From: an uncultured Sutterella sp.
Lineage (GTDB): Bacteria > Pseudomonadota > Gammaproteobacteria > Burkholderiales > Burkholderiaceae_F
Reading direction: 5' to 3'
Length of the DNA stretch: 33,471 bases
Assembly (NCBI GenBank): GCA_900552915.1
Contig: USBS01000008.1
Coordinates: forward strand, 1 to 33,471
In this document: piece after piece, positions 30,457-33,471 of the stretch
Layout: each line of letters opens with the position of its first letter
Position numbering within the stretch: position 1 is the first letter of the stretch
The notes under the pieces: model-generated
Told to the model about the DNA's origin: nothing
The model's input: the letters and a program-made list of their open reading frames with translations, nothing else
Database searches by the model: none
Program-made: the position numbers and the translations under genes

Positions 30457-31743
30457 ATGCTGATTTCGACTCTTTACCGCGGATTGACTTACTGTGCGCT
30501 GCCGTTGGCAAAGTGCTACCTCAGGAAACGCGCCCGCAAACAGCCGGAATATCTCGAACACTGGGACGAGCGGTTCGGTTGGTGCGATTACCCGGCGCCG
30601 CAAAAGCCGCGTTTGTGGCTGCATGCCGTGAGCGTCGGCGAAACGGCAGCTTCGCGAACGCTCATCGATGCGTTTCTGAGCGAAAACCCGAACGCGGAAA
30701 TCCTGCTTACCTGCATGACGCCGACGGGACGGGAAACCGGCGCCAAAATTGCCGAACGTTGGCCGGGACGCATCGTACAGTGCTACCTGCCTTACGATAA
30801 TCCGCGCCTGATGGCGAAGTTTTTCGAACAGACCGATCCCGTGATGGGCGTCGTGATGGAGACTGAAGTCTGGCCCAACATGATGGCCGAAGCGCGCAGA
30901 CGGTCGATTCCCGTTGTGCTTGCCAACGCCAGAGAGTCTGAAAAAAGTGCGGGACAGGCACGGTTGGCAGCCTCGCTCATGGGGCAGGCTTTTGCCTCTT
31001 TCGAAGCAGTTTTGGCTCAGAGCAAGGCCGATGCTCAAAGACTCCAGGCCCTCGGCGCAACCAATGTCCACATCTGCGGTTCCGTGAAGTTCGATATTCG
31101 TCCGGATCCGGCGCAGGTCAAAAGCGCAGCCGAAGTAAAGAAGACATTCCCCAAGCCCGTCGTACTGCTTGCCAGCACTCGCGAAGGGGAAGAGGCGATG
31201 TTTTCATCGCATTTGGCCGAGCATATGGAAGAAGCCGTATTCCTTGTCGTGCCCCGCCACCCGCAGCGCTTTGATGAAGTGGCCGAAATTCTGAAGCGCT
31301 CGGGGTGCCGAGTGATCCGCCGCAGCGAGGATCGCGACTTTGCCGGACTTTCTGAGGGACCGGCTGTGCTTTTGGGCGACACGATGGGCGAGATGAGCTT
31401 TTACTGCGCTCTTTCCGATGTTTGCATCATGGGCGGCAGCTTTGGCCGGACGGGGTGCCAGAATCTGATTGAACCCGCGGCTTCGGGCTCTCCCGTGGTG
31501 GTTGGATCTAGCACCTTCAATTTTGCGCAGGCTGTTGCAGACGCTGTTGCCGAAGGCGGCGCCGTTCAGGCGACGCATCCGCGAGACGCCGTGGAAACGG
31601 CTTTGTCGTGGCTTGTGGACGGAACGCTTGCCGAACGCAGTCGCCGCGCTCTTGAGTTTGCCTCGCTTTATACGGGTGCTACGCAGCGTCAAATGCAGTT
31701 TGTGAGAGAAATATGGGCAAGAGAAACATCAAAAATGTCCTGA
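30457..31743 (+). CDS. waaA: 3-deoxy-D-manno-octulosonic acid (Kdo) transferase
   Basis: Transfers Kdo from CMP-Kdo to lipid IVA at the inner membrane. The 428-residue product has an N-terminal membrane anchor (about 5-22), the WLHAVSVGETAASR motif with the catalytic-type Glu, VMETEVWPN, VLLASTREGEE and a C-terminal GT-B donor domain with MGGSFGRTGCQNLIEPAASG. ATG 30457 is preferred over the adjacent GTG 30454; GAGG lies upstream at 30445-30448. It is 23 nt downstream of waaC, and its end overlaps thiD by 31 nt. Confidence 0.96.
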   Translation: MLISTLYRGLTYCALPLAKCYLRKRARKQPEYLEHWDERFGWCDYPAPQKPRLWLHAVSVGETAASRTLIDAFLSENPNAEILLTCMTPTGRETGAKIAERWPGRIVQCYLPYDNPRLMAKFFEQTDPVMGVVMETEVWPNMMAEARRRSIPVVLANARESEKSAGQARLAASLMGQAFASFEAVLAQSKADAQRLQALGATNVHICGSVKFDIRPDPAQVKSAAEVKKTFPKPVVLLASTREGEEAMFSSHLAEHMEEAVFLVVPRHPQRFDEVAEILKRSGCRVIRRSEDRDFAGLSEGPAVLLGDTMGEMSFYCALSDVCIMGGSFGRTGCQNLIEPAASGSPVVVGSSTFNFAQAVADAVAEGGAVQATHPRDAVETALSWLVDGTLAERSRRALEFASLYTGATQRQMQFVREIWARETSKMS

Positions 31744-32549
31744 CGATTGCAGGCGTCGACCCTTCGGGCGGCGCGGGCGTTTTGGCCGATGTCAAGGTGA
31801 TGTCGGCATTGGGGGCCTATGCAACGGGTGTGATCGCCGCTTTGACGGCGCAGAACACATCGGCGGTCACTGGCGTGTTGCCCGTGCCGGCCCCGTTTGT
31901 TCGTCAGCAGATGGATACGCTTTTTGCCGATGTACGCATCGACGCCGTCAAGATCGGCATGCTCGGTGCGCAGGATGTTATGGCAGCCGTAGCCGATGCG
32001 TTGCGTGTGCATCAAGCTCCCAAGATCGTGCTCGATACCGTCATGGTTGCTAAGAGCGGCGATCGGCTGATGCCCGATGATGCCGTGGCTTTTTTCCGTG
32101 AAACGCTGCTTCCGCTTGCAGACGTTATTACGCCGAATTTGCCCGAAGCATCCGTTCTGCTCGGCCGCGAGATCACTCAAACCGAACAGATGCACGGAGC
32201 GGCTAAAGACCTTTGGGACTTGTGCAAAGGAAAAAGTGCCGTTTACTTGAAGGGCGGCCACGGCAGCGGAGAGCTGTTGCGCGATGTCTTCTACGACGGG
32301 AGAGAATTCATCGATCTCGACGGGAAGCGCGTGCAGACCAAAAATACGCACGGTACGGGTTGCTCGCTTTCGTCGGCTATCGCTGCGCTTTGGGCTCGCA
32401 CAAACAACCTGCCGCAGGCCGTGCGGCTCGCGCGACGTTATATCGAAGAGGCGATTACGGCATCCGACGATCTCGCCGTTGGTCACGGCCACGGTCCGAT
32501 TCATCACTTTGTGCGGTTTGAGCCGCTTTTTGCCGAGCAGACGGCCTAA
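31713..32549 (+). CDS. thiD: Hydroxymethylpyrimidine/phosphomethylpyrimidine kinase
   Basis: Phosphorylates HMP and HMP-phosphate in thiamine synthesis and salvage. The 278-residue ribokinase-fold protein has VLTIAGVDPSGGAGVLADVK at the N-terminus, AVKIGMLG, PNLPEASVLLG, VYLKGGHG and the anion-hole NTHGTGCSLSSAIAA with the catalytic Cys. The start lies inside the end of waaA, an overlap of 31 nt; no later start would keep the conserved N-terminus. Its place after LPS genes does not suggest a functional link. Confidence 0.95.
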   Translation: MGKRNIKNVLTIAGVDPSGGAGVLADVKVMSALGAYATGVIAALTAQNTSAVTGVLPVPAPFVRQQMDTLFADVRIDAVKIGMLGAQDVMAAVADALRVHQAPKIVLDTVMVAKSGDRLMPDDAVAFFRETLLPLADVITPNLPEASVLLGREITQTEQMHGAAKDLWDLCKGKSAVYLKGGHGSGELLRDVFYDGREFIDLDGKRVQTKNTHGTGCSLSSAIAALWARTNNLPQAVRLARRYIEEAITASDDLAVGHGHGPIHHFVRFEPLFAEQTA

Positions 32550-32666
32550 AACACTGCGAAAACAAGGCGTGGAGCCGACATCGCTGCGTTAGAATCAAAA
32601 CTTCTGACGGTGCGCGGCTGGAAGAGCGTCGCCGTTGTCTCTCGGATTCGGAACTGGAAGCGATTT

Positions 32667-33471
32667 ATGCAGAAACTCAAGATTGTTGGCGGCCGCCGTC
32701 TTGTCGGACAGGTGAAGGCTTCGGGCGCCAAAAACGCCGCACTGCCGATTCTTGCTGCGGCGCTTTTGACGGCCGACGATGTCGTGCTGCACAACGTTCC
32801 GGATCTGGCCGACGTGCGCACCATGGCCAAGCTTCTTGAAGGAATGGGCGTTGTATACGAATCGCTCGGCAACGGTTCCGTGCGCCTGAACGCTGCACGC
32901 CTTAAGTCGACGGAAGCACCCTACGAACTCGTCAAAACGATGCGTGCTTCAGTTGTGGTTCTCGGTCCTCTTGTCTCGCGCTTCGGCACCGCCCGCGTTT
33001 CTTTGCCCGGCGGCTGCTCCATCGGCGCTCGCCCCGTGGATCAGCATATCAAGGCGCTCAAGATGCTGGGCGCGGAAATCGACATCGATCACGGCTACAT
33101 GAACGCGCGAGCCGGACGTCTTAAAGGCTGCCGCATCGTGCCCGATATGGTGACGGTGACCGGTACGGAAAATATGCTGATGGCTGCGGTGCTTGCCGAA
33201 GGCACCACAATCATTGAAAACGCGGCTCGCGAACCCGAAGTCATTGATCTGGCCGAGTGCCTCAACAAGATGGGCGCGAAAATTACGGGAGCGGGAACGC
33301 CTCAGATTGTGGTCGAGGGCGTCGAGAAGCTGCACGGTTGCGAACACACCGTGATTGCCGATCGCATCGAGACGGGAACGTTTTTGTGTGCTGCGCTTGC
33401 CACCGGCGGCGACGTCGTGGTGACGCATACCGTTCCTTGGGCGATGGAAGCCGTGATCGGCAAACTTAGAG
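32667..33471 (+). CDS. murA: UDP-N-acetylglucosamine 1-carboxyvinyltransferase, 5' part
   Basis: First committed enzyme of peptidoglycan synthesis: transfers enolpyruvate from PEP to UDP-GlcNAc. The frame is open from ATG 32667 to the window end (268 codons of about 420). Lys22 in GAKNAALPIL, the fosfomycin-target cysteine C117 in LPGGCSIGARPVDQH, and TVTGTENMLMAAVLAEG are present, so the enzyme should be of the fosfomycin-sensitive Cys type. GGAAG precedes the start. The 117-nt gap after thiD has no clear terminator. The gene is cut only by the window edge. Confidence 0.96.
   Translation, partial: MQKLKIVGGRRLVGQVKASGAKNAALPILAAALLTADDVVLHNVPDLADVRTMAKLLEGMGVVYESLGNGSVRLNAARLKSTEAPYELVKTMRASVVVLGPLVSRFGTARVSLPGGCSIGARPVDQHIKALKMLGAEIDIDHGYMNARAGRLKGCRIVPDMVTVTGTENMLMAAVLAEGTTIIENAAREPEVIDLAECLNKMGAKITGAGTPQIVVEGVEKLHGCEHTVIADRIETGTFLCAALATGGDVVVTHTVPWAMEAVIGKLR

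Noticed and set aside
1..33471. Mobile elements, integrases, CRISPR arrays or phage genes
   Set aside because: No transposase, integrase, direct-repeat array or phage structural gene was recognised anywhere in the window.

Overview
The window looks like chromosomal DNA of a Gram-negative betaproteobacterium, probably order Burkholderiales and plausibly a Sutterella/Parasutterella-type gut lineage. The evidence is gene order and content: hisE-hinT-tatABC and recA-recX-(insert)-sucC-sucD-terC are arrangements I associate with Burkholderiales, and LPS heptose/Kdo genes show an outer membrane. The family-level placement is inference. Coding density is high. I saw no mobile elements, CRISPR or rRNA.

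Layout. 1-55: 3' end of a CAT-anticodon tRNA and its terminator. 188-2834 (+): hisE, hinT, tatA, tatB, tatC, with a terminator-like hairpin between tatA and tatB. 2881-5754 (-): a LolA-like carrier and an MMPL/RND-type exporter. 5849-6015 (-): two tRNA-Lys genes (TTT, CTT) with a clear promoter and terminator. 6016-8121 (+): a palindrome-rich leader, then recA and recX. 8237-12586 (+): an NSS-family transporter, sucC, sucD and a TerC-family protein. 12647-15121 (-): hldA-hldD-gmhB, making ADP-heptose for LPS core. 15244-26081 (-): a 12-gene, tightly overlapping aryl-polyene (APE)-type type II fatty-acid/polyketide cluster. 26274-27794 (+): a small exported protein of unknown function and threonine synthase. 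27980-29389 (+): pgi. 29461-32549 (+): waaC (frameshifted), waaA and thiD. 32667-end (+): 5' part of murA.

The main specialised system is the APE-type cluster. Two full ketosynthases, a short ketosynthase-like partner, a ketoreductase, a dehydratase, two acyl carrier proteins, an AMP-ligase fused to a second dehydratase domain, a methyltransferase, two kinds of acyltransferase, a glycosyltransferase and a membrane protein are all present. The LolA-like and MMPL genes usually embedded in such clusters lie about 9.5 kb away, on the same strand, beyond a block of housekeeping genes. I find no thioesterase, aromatic ammonia-lyase or DUF3261-type lipoprotein in the window. The likely product is a polyene, probably aryl-capped, esterified to a lipid and delivered to the outer membrane. 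The two dehydratase-type domains show apparently complementary catalytic residues, which suggests an obligate heterodimer.

The envelope theme continues in the LPS genes. The heptose pathway is intact, but the first heptosyltransferase gene is broken by what looks like a 5-nt deletion, either a real lesion or a sequence error.
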